Source: Tanypteryx hageni (lineage: Eukaryota; Arthropoda; Insecta; Odonata; Petaluridae). From it: DNA of 64,000 nucleotides. The stretch is from positions 68,863,850 to 68,927,849 of the forward strand of contig CM054113.1 in NCBI GenBank assembly GCA_028673005.1. Direction: 5' to 3'. Under the pieces are notes generated by a model. It saw nothing but the letters and a program-made list of their open reading frames with translations. It was not told the DNA's origin and did no database searches. Below, piece by piece: positions 11,196-22,605 of the stretch. Position 1 is the stretch's first letter, and each line of letters begins with the position of its first letter. The translations under genes were made by a program, and so were the position numbers.

Positions 11196-12260
11196 CGGAA
11201 AGAGGATGAGAGAGAGAGTTGGGGATGAAGAGAAAGAAAGGGAAAGGGAGAGAAGATGGAAGGAAATGAGTGGAAGGAGAGGGATGGAGGAAAAGAATGA
11301 GGGTGGGAAGGAGTGGCGCAGGAAAGAAATGAGGAGGTGAGAGAAATGAAGAGAGGGAGAGAGGAAGGAAAGGAGTGAGGTAGGAGGGGAAAGAGGGAGG
11401 AAGGGAAGGAGGGAGGGATTGAGATATGATAGGAGAGAGGGAGGGAGGAAAGGAGAGAGGGAGGAAAGGAGAATGAGAAGAAGGGAGAACGAAGGAGAGG
11501 AAGAAAGGGAGATAGGCAGGAGCAGGAATGGAGGCAGGAAGGGTGAGAGGGAGTAAGGAAGAGAGAAGCGAAGGAGAGAAGGAAGGGAGAGAGAAGGAAG
11601 GGAGAGAAAAGGAAGGGAGAGAGAAGAGATGGAGAGGGAAGGAAGAGAGAGAGAAGAGATGGAGAGAGAAGGGAGAGGGAAGGGAAAGAGAGGGTGAGAG
11701 GGAGGAAGGGGGAGAGGGAGGAAGGGGGAGAGGGAGGAAGTGGGAGAGGGAGGAAGGGGGAGAGGGAGGAAGGGGAGAGGGAGGAAGGGGAGAGGGAGGA
11801 AGGGGAGAGGGAGGAAGGGGAGAGGGAGGAAGGGGAGAGGGAGGAAGGGGAGAGGGAGGAAGGGGGAGAGGGAGGAAGGGGGAGAGGGAGGAAGGGGGAG
11901 AGGGAGGAAGGAGAGGAAGGAAGGGGGAGAGGGAGGAAGGAGAGGAAGGAAGGGGGTGAGGGAGGGAGAGAAGGAGGAAGGGTGAGAGGGAGTTAGGGAA
12001 GGAGAGAGGAAGGAAGGAAGCGAGGGAAATAGAGGAAGGGAATGAGAGAGGAAAATATTGAGGGTAAGCTAAGTGTGTCTGGGCGAGGAGAAAAAAGTTT
12101 TAGGAAGAGACGAAAAGAGGTAATGAGAGAAAAAAAGACCGTAATTTAGGGACAGGTGAGGATAAAGGGTGTAGGGGGATGAGATGGCAAGAGCTCGGGA
12201 AGGGGGGAGGCGATGGAGGAGGCGGAAGAGATGAAGAGTGTAGGAGGGGGGATATATACG
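11196..12260. repeat. Long purine-rich tract with 15-bp minisatellite
   Basis: About 1 kb that is almost pure A/G on the plus strand. Between about 11696 and 11960 it becomes a regular minisatellite of AGGGAGGAAGGGGAG units: 15 bp at 11755-11865, with 16-bp variants carrying one extra G on either side. Because 15 is a multiple of three, the array opens long Arg/Glu/Gly frames, which are repeat artefacts. The mirror-symmetric purine sequence and repeated G-runs give triplex (H-DNA) and G-quadruplex potential. Confidence 0.9.
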
Positions 12261-13532
12261 ATGGTGGGTCTTTAGTAGGATAGTAGGAAAACCCGCTCGC
12301 TTGAAACGATCGTTAGTCCATCGCCTTTATGGAATGAGTTGGTCCGTGAGGAGAGGTAGGGATGGATGGCCAAGGACGGTGGAAGAGATCCCAAAGGTGG
12401 GGGGAGTTAAAGGGAGGAGGCGGAAAGTGGCGGAGAAGAGGAGGAATGACCACCGCACAAAAAAAGGTGAAAAAACCAGGCGAACCGAAACGCTCGAAGG
12501 TCCTTTTAATTGAGCATTGGCGATATAAAATTGAATTTTTCTGTAACTCCAGTCGTTCCAAGTCACACTATGCCAAGGGCGGATCCAACAATGGTTTCCG
12601 AATAAAGGAGACGGAAAACGCCGCGGCGGAACCGTCAATAAAAATCCGCTCTAACTACCAATTTGGATTGTGGAATTTAAAAAAGATGAGACTTTTCGCA
12701 TATAAATTTCCCTGTTAATTTCCAAAAGCCAGAAATGCAGACGACTTCGAAAATTTAGACCTCTGCGGTTTAATGACGTCGGCATTTTATCGCGAAAAGA
12801 TTTAGGGCGCTCTTTTACAATGCTAATTTGAATTTGACAGTATCATGATGAGACGTTGTTTATTTAGCGGAGAGACAGCAGAGGTTCGACTAAAATGTTT
12901 CACTATAAAGGAAGGCTATATAAAAAAAGCTTTCGTTCCTCCAGGATCCTGATAATTTTTTTATTCAAACCCGCCCACGCAGCATTCCTCATCCCAACTA
13001 GGCATTCAGTAGGACCTACAAGAAGACATTTCATCCATTTGTCATAACTACGAAATCGAACAAAGAAATGGAGGGAAAAAATTCCTCGATAAGGTACGTT
13101 ACCCCTCCATCGATCACGATTACGTAATTTGGATCAAATAACAAAAAAGGCGCAAAAACTAACACGATCGCTAATGTTTCCTTTTCGTTTCGGTACGAGC
13201 CGAGATCATTTCCTGTATTTGGATTTTTTCTTTTCAAACGAGCAGAAGGGTTTTCATTTTTTTCCTTCCGTCATCTCACGTCTCGCTGCACCGATGTCCG
13301 AGAAAGAAAAACGAACCATGGGATCGTCGCCGATTTTTTTCTCCTCGTCGAAAAATGCGCCTTCTTGAAGCACGGTTCGGCCAAGACTCTTGAGCGTGAG
13401 AGAAGGCGTTAAAAAATCCCACATAAATCAAGGCGGAAAGATGAGAAGCGCCAAGGAAGAAAAAATCAGTCGTGTGTGCACCCTCTGATAAAAAACGAAA
13501 CTTTTCTTTTGGCTTTTTACACACTTTCTCTC
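12261..13532. other. No supported gene
   Basis: Mostly AT-rich with a GC-richer part at 12300-12640. Near 12571 the sequence CCAAGGGCGGATCCAACAAT resembles a hAT element end, but no partner end was found. Frames of 80-118 codons lack splice or start support. Confidence 0.45.
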
Positions 13533-13635
13533 TGTCACTCTCTCTCTCTCTCTCCCTCTTATCTCTCTCCCGTCTCTTTCTCTATCACTTCCTACTTCCC
13601 CTCCCTCCCTCTCTCTATCTCCCTACCCAGCTCTC
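13533..13635. repeat. (CT)n and pyrimidine-rich repeat
   Basis: A (CT)n core at about 13536-13554 followed by CCCTCCCTCTCT DNA. Confidence 0.85.
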
Positions 13636-13699
13636 TATTTTCGTAGTTAAAAACTGCATTATTTCCTTTAACACAAACTGGTGTGAATATTGAAACCCC

Positions 13700-14050
13700 A
13701 CCATTTAAATTTTATCGTGTAAATATGTAACTCCTATCATGTAAATATTTAAATTTTATCATGTAAATATTTTAATTCTGCCATATTAATAGTTTAATTC
13801 TAGCATGTAAATGTTAAAATATTACCTAGTAATATGTAGCTTCTATGACGTAAATATTAAAATTATATCGTGTAATTATTTTAACTATCAAGTAAATATT
13901 TTAATTCTGTCATATATCTTTTTAATAATAGCATGTAAAAATTAACTTCTATCGTGCACATATTTTAATTCTATCATGTAAATAGTTCAATTCCTTCATG
14001 GAAATTTTTTAATTCTTTTATTTAAATATTTAAAGTTTGCCATGTAAAAT
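13700..14050. repeat. Degenerate 22-bp tandem repeat, about 15 copies
   Basis: The stretch resolves into consecutive 22-bp units close to ATCATGTAAATATTTTAATT plus CT. Clear units start at about 13714, 13736, 13758 and 13780. A more diverged middle includes a few 19- to 23-bp units, and clearer units resume at about 13950-14040. Units share the anchors CATGTAAAT and TTTTAATTCT. It is non-coding, with stops in all frames, and looks like an old local satellite expansion. The purpose, if any, is unknown. Confidence 0.8.
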
Positions 14051-14094
14051 ACCATATGACGAAGGTTCCTCAAATTCGCCCACATTTAAGGCCT

Positions 14095-14205
14095 TTGCCT
14101 GTCTGTCTCTCACCTACCCTATTTCTCTTTATCATTCTCTCCCACCTTTCTTTCTCTATCTCTTCACCCTTTCTCCCTCTCTCAAACCCTCTCTTTCTGG
14201 GAGAT
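14095..14205. repeat. Pyrimidine-rich low-complexity patch
   Basis: CTCTCCCACCTTTCTTTCTC-type DNA directly after the 22-bp array. Confidence 0.7.
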
Positions 14206-14615
14206 TAGCCGAAGTCCCAAAAATCTCTTCAATGCGGAGGTCTTGCATTACGTCATGCGCGATTAATACGAATTTGTTACCGAAAGGTAAAATGAAGCTA
14301 AAAACTTCCGACATTAAGCGACTTCGCCTTCACACGTCGTGCGGTCTCCGCAAACAATGCAGAAGGTCGGTTTTTTAGACGCTACTGTTCATTCCTCCCC
14401 TTTTTTATAGAGGTTCTTACTTGTAACCTTGGGGAAAAAGTGCGCCGCAAAACCGATAGTGCAAAGCACGAGAGGTTTTTGGTTCCGCCGTTTACGAGTC
14501 GATTAATTAAACATTCGCGACGTGATTCGAGGGAGATTTGTCGAGCTCGCCTTATTGCCGAAATCAAATTGACAAACGATGTCTCTCCAGCAGCAAAAAT
14601 AAAAGGTTGGGAAAA
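14206..14615. other. No supported gene; contains repeat-related sequence
   Basis: From about 14555 the sequence GCCGAAATCAAATTGACAAA parallels 33562-33580 (GGCTGAAATCAAATTGAAAA). Both lie about 85-100 bp before a hammerhead-like motif in minus orientation, so this is probably the body of the same interspersed element. Confidence 0.45.
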
Positions 14616-14656
14616 CCAGATGCGCATTTCGGCCACAAAGCAGCCGTCATCAACGG
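14616..14656 (-). ncRNA. Hammerhead-like motif in a repeat tail (minus strand)
   Basis: On the minus strand: TTGATGA, one unpaired C, stem GGCT/GGCC closed by GCTTTGT, GAA, then the perfect palindrome ATGCGCAT and a C. This is the order expected of a minimal type I hammerhead ribozyme core (CUGAUGA - stem II - GAA - stem III - cleavage at H17), with a palindromic stem III of the kind known from retrotransposon-borne hammerheads that act as dimers. Two departures weaken the call. The first base is T rather than C, and an extra base separates the core from stem II. The copies at 33671 and 33759 are relatives. It may be just a conserved retroelement 3' end. Confidence 0.35.
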
Positions 14657-15705
14657 TCATTCACCACTGGTGAATTTCTATCCATTCTTAGAATGTATTA
14701 TCCTAGAGTTGCCATTGATGCTTTTCCACGCTTTTTTATGGCTATTGTATAAACACAGTCAATCGCGTACTAAAATAAATCAGAAAATTTATCACAGTTC
14801 ACGTTAACGGAAAAAAGCACAATAAATACAGAGGGTACTTGCTACCAAACGATCAGGTATTCTTGAGGACGCTGTTCAATTTTCATTTATCCTTTAAAAT
14901 GTTATTGGAACCACGTCATAACAGAGCCGAGGTTTTCGATTGTAGAGATTCATTACATGGATTTCGCACCACTCTCGTAAATTACCGCTAAAAAAAATCT
15001 CGCAGGAGCGAACGGAAGGACAAACATACATTTACAATGAAAACGCACTTAATAATGAATCAGACTCTTCGCATGCCTGTTAACAACGTGACCGAGTTAT
15101 AAAACCTTTCCTCGGAGAATCCGAGTACGCAACTGTATAAATCTCCATTTTTATTAACTGAAAGTATCACTCGCAAACTCCCGGTGAGTGCGTCAAATCC
15201 TACTGCAGACACGTTATTTTTATGGAAGGCTAGGCGAAGACAAGTGGTCGAATACCTCGCGCTTTTTATGCCACTGCAACGCCTTCCGAGATGTAAAGTT
15301 TTTACGCCGTATTTTGTGGGAAGAAACTGGCCATTGAGCCACTAAAAAGATCAACGGCCGCGATGCTTTTTTGTCATCGATTCATTTCTGACTCAAGCGC
15401 ATTGCCGCGAAACATTCGATCCTTCATGACGCCTTCCGTCCGATCGAGAAAAGACGTCGAGGTCGAATCGAAAGAACGCGCAGCTGCGGACGGATCCACG
15501 ATATGAGCGACGCGATCGCAACGGAAAACAAACACGAATGGATGAGTGGAAAAAAGAAGCACGAATTAGAGATGAGATGGTGGGAGATGAAGTATCACGA
15601 GTAAGAGGGCAAGAAGAGGTCTCTGTCGAGCAAGATGGGGGCATTGCGCAACGATACGCGACCCCGCCAAGGGTCAAAAGGAAGAGGACAGAGGGAGGAA
15701 ATAAT
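14657..15705. other. No supported gene
   Basis: AT-rich up to about 15360, then a CpG-richer stretch at 15360-15560. No start, splice or protein pattern could be confirmed. Confidence 0.5.
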
Positions 15706-15740
15706 GACAGGCGAGAGAGAGAGAGAGAGAAGAATGGAGG
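15706..15740. repeat. (GA)n microsatellite
   Basis: A short run of GAGAGAGAGAGAGAGAGA in a purine-rich context. Confidence 0.85.
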
Positions 15741-16262
15741 CGATGAAACTTCGCCCAACGGACAGCTCGGGGGCTTTCAAAAAAAAAGACGGAGTTCGTG
15801 GAAGCCACGGAGAGTTAGTTTTATCTCTCATATTACCCGCTAGAAAAACTGGCTCCCGGTTCTCCCGAATCGAGTAAATAAATTATCTTCTTTTCTTTTT
15901 CGGGGGAACGGAGACGTAAGTCCTGATAGTTATTACAACATTTAACAAAATATTTTCATCCTAGCGGAGACTAAATTAGATACAAGTCAAGTTTAAATAG
16001 TCGTTTTATCGCTGAATTACTTCGATCTTGAATGGCCGACTGAAGACAGCATTTTATGTTATCCCTTAACAGTAAATACTTTGGTTTTGGTACAAATTAT
16101 TCGGGAATAAACATATAAATTATCAATAAAACGCAAGCACATTTCTCTTAAATCAGAGAGAACATTACCCATAGAATCATCCAACGCTAGACATATAGCC
16201 GTGTCGCTGCGATTGATCCAGTTGACGACCAATGAGACAAATTGATTTTACTCTTAAAAAAG
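15741..16262. other. No supported gene
   Basis: AT-rich DNA with no signal that I can support. Confidence 0.5.
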
Positions 16263-16268
16263 AATAAT

Positions 16269-16302
<34 letters not shown>

Positions 16303-16362
16303 TGTGTGTATGCGCGCGCTCGTGTGCGTGTATGTACATACACGTGTGTGTATATTTATTTA
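16263..16362. repeat. Compound alternating purine-pyrimidine repeat
   Basis: About 16 AT dinucleotides are followed by GTGTGTGTATGCGCGCGC, then GTGTGCGTGTATGTACATAC and ACGTGTGTGTATA. Almost all of the 100 bp alternates purine and pyrimidine. The GC/GT part is a classic candidate for left-handed (Z) DNA and the AT part for cruciform extrusion. Confidence 0.85.
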
Positions 16363-19300
16363 TGGATCTGTAACAAGAGAGGGATGTCATAAATTTACTA
16401 CATTATTAGAAATCCCTAACAATATTAGATGATAGGCAATAAGCCGAACAACTTCCGTCAAGAAAAGGCTAAAGCACACTTATTCGTAAAAGATTTATTA
16501 ATTCATTCAGTAATCAACAGTAAACTTCTACGCCAGAACGTTTCCAACACGGCAAATAAAAACGAGGAACGAAGAGGGTTAAGCTGAAAAAGTCGGGAGA
16601 AAGTCCGTAAAAACCTCCATTTGATTTATTATACTTTTTCTTCAAGCGAGGATATTTACGACTCACACCCACAGACCTCAATAATCACGGTAATGCTTGA
16701 TACATTTTTACGGCTTTGGATTTCATGCATTTTTTATCGGTCAAAATTTCAAGGTTGTCGGAGTAGCATTACGAAAACGAAGATGCTAACAACTTTAATA
16801 ACGTCCGCATAATTGAAATAAATTTGTCCAAGAAAAAAAAGAAGACGACCCTTTTAACTTCGCCGAAGCCTTTCCAACCCATCTCTGATCTAGTTTTTTT
16901 CTTCCGCCACAATAACAATCTTAGAAAGCGAATCTTGTTAAAAATTCACAATTTTCGAGTCGTCGGTTGAATAACAGAGCTCACCATGGGAAATGTTTGC
17001 TCGATAAGAACATGAACTGCTAAGCTATATAAAGATAGCGAAGGCCTTTGTAATGGGAGACGTTAACAATATCGGTTCCTATGGCAATGTCAAATGGAAG
17101 GCCAGCGGGAAATTATGCAAATGCGAGGTAGTGGGATAGAAACTGAATAAGATTAATTTCAACATATCTGGAATTAAGATCTCAAGGCGAAAAAACCTAG
17201 TGTTTTTAGCAAGCGAAACACGAGAAATTGATGAGACGATAACGTAAAGCCATTCCTTTCAAATTTCATAAGGATAAAGATCAAAGTTCCAAAGAGGAGT
17301 AAAATCTAGACCAGTGATCGGAATATATGAATGCATAAATTTAATTCCAGGTTCACCAAAGCATAAATGAAACATATTCTTCTTGCAAATTGAACGCATT
17401 TTTAATAGCACAGTTTAATCCGGGGAGATATACAAATTTGCGTAGTTCCTTCATTTAATATAAAACAGTTCAATCAAGTTACGCCTTCTGTAATTAATTA
17501 TATATACCATTAATATAGCAAATGGCGAGATGCTAGCGTTTGAGTCACTCAGAATAATAAAAATTGGTAGACTAAGTGCGGAAAACCTCATACAGTTACA
17601 CTATTTTTGCTAACCCAAGTTCGCAAGGATGATTTAAAATGAACATCTACAGGCAAACCTATACGAGAGGCGCAAAAAGCGTTCGTTCAACGATTCCCAT
17701 AAACCGCTCGATTCTAACTTTAGCCTTTAGTATTCTGACATGCAAATTTCTTATAAGATTTCGAGATAAAGCGACTGTCGATCACAAATGCATTCTCCAA
17801 AACCTTAAGGGATCTCGCTCGATTTTTTTAAGTTCCTTTTTTGAAATTGGGTAATCTTAAATACGTCAAGACGGATCCTAGATTTTCGGCGGGCAGATGA
17901 AGAAGCGAGGGAAAAAACTTGGGAGAGAAAAAATGTCCAAAATGGATGGGTTCTGCGGTAATGACGTCAGAAACGGAAAGTCATGAGAGCGCCGTCTACG
18001 AAAGCTTCCTGACGCCGTCGGGTTCCGAATTTCTTTAAGCTGTTTTCCCTCGACTAGAGCAATTGAAAACGATCGAAAGGAGATAAAAAATGATAGCACG
18101 GAAGGACGAGAGCGAGAGATATCCTAATGGAATGGTAAAAGGAAATTCAGGAAGGCACCAACTCAATTATTTCGTAAAAGCATTCTCGTTCATTTGGAAA
18201 CAGGATCCTTCGATTGAAAAGAGTGAATTTTGAAAGAATTTCCGATTTTTTTACGATACCATCTTAAAACGAGGCTCCGTCATCATTTTTTATGACCGGC
18301 ATACTGTTTTTTTTTCTCTCCACATAATCCGATTCCTTTAATAGCGAGTTTCGCAACATCTGCTCAAGAAGGCAGGGAAAGAATTTTTTACGAGAAATTT
18401 CCGATACGATAAGTGGAAGGTCATTTCATTATCTCGTAGTTTTAGAAAATGCCATAACGCAGTAAACTTTTTGGAATTAACGATAGCTTTAAAGCTGAAA
18501 TTACGAAAGCGTTGAAAACGATGTAGTAATATTATTAATAAGGAAAACGTCTCGAAAACGGCATTACGGGTTCGATAATAGGCAAAGGTAACATGTCATG
18601 ACTATTTGTGTTACCTAAGATAAGTAATCCATTTTAAAAATTTTGATACTTAAGCTTATTCTTGAATTTGTTTCCAGTCATAGTACGAGCACGATAGTTT
18701 TCTCGTGAATATTACGAGTAATTTAACTGGCATGTTTAACATTTGCTTTTATTTACTTATTTTAAAATGCGCTTGGTATGCCATTGTCGATACAAAAAAA
18801 TTCCTGTAATGCATACATCAACAAAAGGAAAAAGAATTTTCTACCATCAATCGAGATAAAACTAACTAGGTCACACAAGAATTCAAAACACAAGGGTCTT
18901 TTTTCCCTAGAGAAAATATTTTGTTAACTTTTAGTGTAAAAATAACCGACTGATGTCTTACTAAGTGGAGAGAAGCGTAACAGCATTGGGTCAGCATACG
19001 CTGACATTGACAATGAACAATAACACACATCATTTTAGGAAAATATATAAAAATATCTTTTGGCCACAGAAATTTTACCACTGAAAATCAGTTGAAACTA
19101 TTTAATTGACTATACTTTGGACTCTCGATAATGTTTTTACGTTCACGGAATTAAAAACTCGATGCTTTTTACATAGAATTACATCAAAGAAGATTATTCA
19201 GGCTGGTTATGAGAAACAAAATCACGATAAAACCAAGTTTATGAATCTCGTGACAGCAAAAGCTACGTCAAAATTTCAGAGAATGGAATCCAACACAAAG

Positions 19301-21571
19301 AACGCACAAGTGACAAAAAGACACCGACCCTCGCTGGTGTTGGCCCTCTCTCGAACAGCAAAATTTCAAGTTACGATTTCTAAGCGACTTCTGGCAACAA
19401 ACTTCTATTCATATTCCAACAAATGCGAGTGGTAATCTAAACGTACGCATGAAGGCAGTGGAACTGTCGATGACCGCTAGCCACACTGAATAACGTAACG
19501 TGGAAGCCGAGGCATCCGAAGCAGTCAAGTCGCACGCTTTGTGCAGCGTAGGCGTCACACGTGTGCGATCGAATGTTCTTTCGAATGTCGGATTCAACCA
19601 ATGGGAAGAAAGGAAGGCGAAAGACTATGCTAGCGTCGCGAACTTACCAGTATACGTTGACAAAAGACTTTTTGTTAGGGGGTGGTTTTTGTGTGGCTCC
19701 TAGTGGGTTTATTACCCACTGTGAGCATGTTAGTCTTTGTTATCGCTGGATTGCACATTGTAAAATGCCTGAAATAGATTTTTAAGAGTTACTAATAAAT
19801 AATAGTAGATTTAGTTATATAACAAGGCAATAAAATACAAGGTAGTCTAGACAAAAATTCTCTTGGAAATACAGTAAGAAAGAGGCGATCGTACTTAACC
19901 ATTGGTACTGGGAAATGATTTTTTATGCCTTTACTTATTTACTTTTCCAGTACCTTCGCTGAGTTTAAATTTTATAAAGCATCAAGATTTCTCAAATTTA
20001 ACCTTATTTAATGTGTTAATAATCATTAATTTAGAATCTTCGGCGCAAAGACTCAATGATTTAATTAATAAAATTAATAAAAAATGCATAACATAAAACA
20101 CTGTGTTCTTCATTTGTATTTTTTTTGCAAAGACCACAGTTTTGGTTGATTAGAGTCGATTTTTAAATTTCAAGATATACATTTAAATGACGGCAATTGG
20201 TAATGCTTTCGAAGTCAATTAATACAAAACTTATCATAGCAAAAATTATCTAGAAGCGAGAAACTTTTCAAACCGTTTTAACTTTTTCTGGCCCTCTTAA
20301 GTTACACAAAGCTAAGTGTTTTTGTAATTAAAATTTTTAGGATCACATAAATGAAAGAGAAATGTCTGGGAGAACTAGTTAGAAAGGTCGCGAACCAAAT
20401 CAGAGCAGTTTATCTGCAGTTAAGACCCGTCCCAAAGTCTGAAGAGATCTTCGAATATTTTCACGCTTTGTTCAGAAGATAAGCAGCTGCGCCGGCGAAT
20501 ATAAATACTTACAATCAATTCATTTTATTAGATAGGAACGGGTTATCAATAAAGAGATTCTACAAGATGCCACAAAATACACACGAAAGAGATGAGAAAT
20601 TTAAGTTATATCGTATCATTTCAGAGCTGGATTCGATTTCCAAACATTCTGTGAAATACCGTCTCGCATATTGGAAAACGGCGAGCTACGGATAATGCCA
20701 CCATTAACTTCGCGATAGTTGAGCTACTGATGAAATTACTTAAAGGCAATTCTACGTTCACGATCTGATGAATTTCACGGCCAAAGCTTCCGAGTCCCTC
20801 GGCAAAAAACGCCAAAGAAGTCGCCGAAAATTAAACAGCAAAAATCCGCGTAAAATTCTGAACTCCACAACAGCGAGGGCATAGAAAAACAATCACCTGT
20901 TGCCATTGCGAAGTCAAAAGCCACCCCACCCTCCCTCCCGTTTCCATTCGCCCCGAGATGAAAAATTAACCGATAAAAAAATGTTTACCTTTTATTACAT
21001 AATTTACATTTTTATTACGACAAAATCTCCATCTCCTTCCCATAATTTCACCTTCCCACACCCGAAAAATCAGTTCTTGACGATGACGAAGCAGCCGGCT
21101 GGCGGCTAAATAGAAAAAAAATGAACGAAGCGGAGCGAAAATGTCGGCCCTACTACAGAACACGACGCCACCTCCAACCCTCCACCCTATCCTCTCCACC
21201 TCTTCGAGCAAGAAACACATTTCTGGCGTGTGAGGGCGCTCTTGCGCGACGCGGCGTTCCGCCCAAGACTCGGAAGAGGAAGGAGTAAAGAGAAAAGAGA
21301 CTCGACTATACGTTCCCATTGAGAGCGCTTAAGACCGTGGAAGGAACCACTCCCCGCCATTGCCGCTGATGTGTGGAAGGCACGAATTAGTCACGTGGAC
21401 AGAAATGACTTAGAGAGCGACCAGCTGAGCTCGTAAAGAGCGGATACAAAAAAAGTAAATTGAAGCATGTGCATGCATAGGTCCTTAGGAAAAGGGTACG
21501 GCCCCGAAAAATACTGATAAATGAGATGTGGACCAAGCGACCCGGATATATAATGCAGCCACAAATGCTAG
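16363..21571. other. No supported gene (long AT-rich stretch)
   Basis: About 5 kb of AT-rich DNA without long frames, recognisable proteins, RNA genes or clear transposon ends. GC-richer patches at 17880-18060 and 19490-19700 have short frames only. This could be intron or intergenic DNA. Confidence 0.5.
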
Positions 21572-21592
21572 GGAGAGAGAGAGAGAGAGAGG
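21572..21592. repeat. (GA)n microsatellite
   Basis: Uninterrupted GAGAGA run of about 20 bp. Confidence 0.9.
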
Positions 21593-21904
21593 ATGCATCC
21601 GCCTAAAAATGTAACCCGACACAGGAAGGGATATAAATTGGGATGTTAATCACGAGGAAAATAATTTCTTGACAAATTGTGACCTCATTATTTTCTTCCT
21701 CTAGATTAGGATGGAGCCGAGAAGGGTATAACTCGTTCGTGAAAAAAACTCCATTAATAGCCGCGTAAATAACAAAAAATTAGAACCGAGCGGAAACGTA
21801 AATCATAATGCTGAGCACAGAGAACATGTCGGTTAGCTTTTCTGCGACGAAAATCATGTAAGGAATTCTGATAGAAGATTGCGAGAACGGTGATATGCTG
21901 TTGG

Positions 21905-22051
21905 CAAGGCCGGATTAAGGGGCTCGGAGGCCCTGGCGCATAATGTTTCGCAGGCCCTTCCCTCCAACCAACACACAATGTCTGGAGCCTCCTTGGGGTC
22001 CCGGTTATCACGGGGCCCTGGCGCCACTGCGTCCCGGCTAATCTGGCATTG
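21905..22051. mobile_element. 147-bp hAT MITE with perfect 8-bp duplication
   Basis: The left end CAAGGCCGGATTAAG and right end CTAATCTGGCATTG are imperfect inverted repeats. They are flanked by identical 8-bp copies of GCTGTTGG at 21897-21904 and 22052-22059. An 8-bp duplication and a CAnGGCCGGATTAA end are hallmarks of hAT elements. The interior is unusually GC-rich (GGCCCTGGCGC) against the AT-rich surroundings and non-coding, so it needs a hAT transposase in trans. Confidence 0.85.
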
Positions 22052-22199
22052 GCTGTTGGAAAATTAACCCTCAGTTGGGCGCAATACCTGGAGAAACGTG
22101 AAAGGTCGCAGAGCATCTGACAGATGCGACGCATTTTTAGTTAACTATTTGTCCAATTTATTTTCTCAAGCAATTTTTAATTAAGAGTGGAGACTACAG

Positions 22200-22260
22200 A
22201 AAGGAATCAACTCCAAGGCCGTTTAAACCCCATAATTACGGCGTTGGAGTTGATTCCTTT
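22200..22260. repeat. Near-perfect 61-nt hairpin
   Basis: Arms 22200-22216 (AAAGGAATCAACTCCAA) and 22244-22260 are perfect reverse complements over 17 bp. One G-G mismatch and five further pairs (GCCGT with ACGGC) follow, leaving a 15-nt loop. A 22-bp stem with one mismatch is the size of a small foldback element or a pre-miRNA-like hairpin. There is no flanking evidence for transcription. Confidence 0.75.
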
Positions 22261-22435
22261 ATGTATGAAAGCAATTTTTGTTAATTCACTGATGCTTTGT
22301 AAACAATTCGTTTTATTTTTAAAACTTTTGTATAAAATTAGGTCTACAATATAGGAAAATCAAACCTCAAATCGAAATGAAAGTACCAAACTTTTAAATA
22401 TAGAACTATGTATTTATAAAAACATCCCAATGTAT

Positions 22436-22605
22436 ATTTATTTATTTATCTTTAATCGGCTCGCAAACAGTACCCTTGCAGTGAGCGTACCAACGATAAC
22501 AAAGACCACATAAGACCACGCCCTCGGCAAGATTCGAACTCGCGTCCCCGCATTGCTAGCTAGACAAGCTAACCACCCCTCTATCAAGGCTGATATTAGG
22601 AAAAT
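22436..22605 (-). mobile_element. tRNA-derived SINE (copy 2, minus strand)
   Basis: Read on the minus strand: a head GATAGAGGGGTGGTTAGCTT with an A-box-like TGGTTAGCTTG, then a B-box-like GAGTTCGAATC about 40 bp later. The body runs through GTGGTCTTATGTGGTCTTTG to a tail of AATA repeats at about 22436-22455. The head is shared with the plus-strand fragment at 53765-53815, and the body with the copy at 365-545. This is the most complete member here, about 170 bp. The tetranucleotide tail is the LINE-priming end. Confidence 0.8.

Noticed and set aside
11528..11996. Arg/Glu/Gly-rich frames of 81-143 codons
   Set aside because: Translation of the 15-bp minisatellite. No start or splice context and no sequence outside the repeat.
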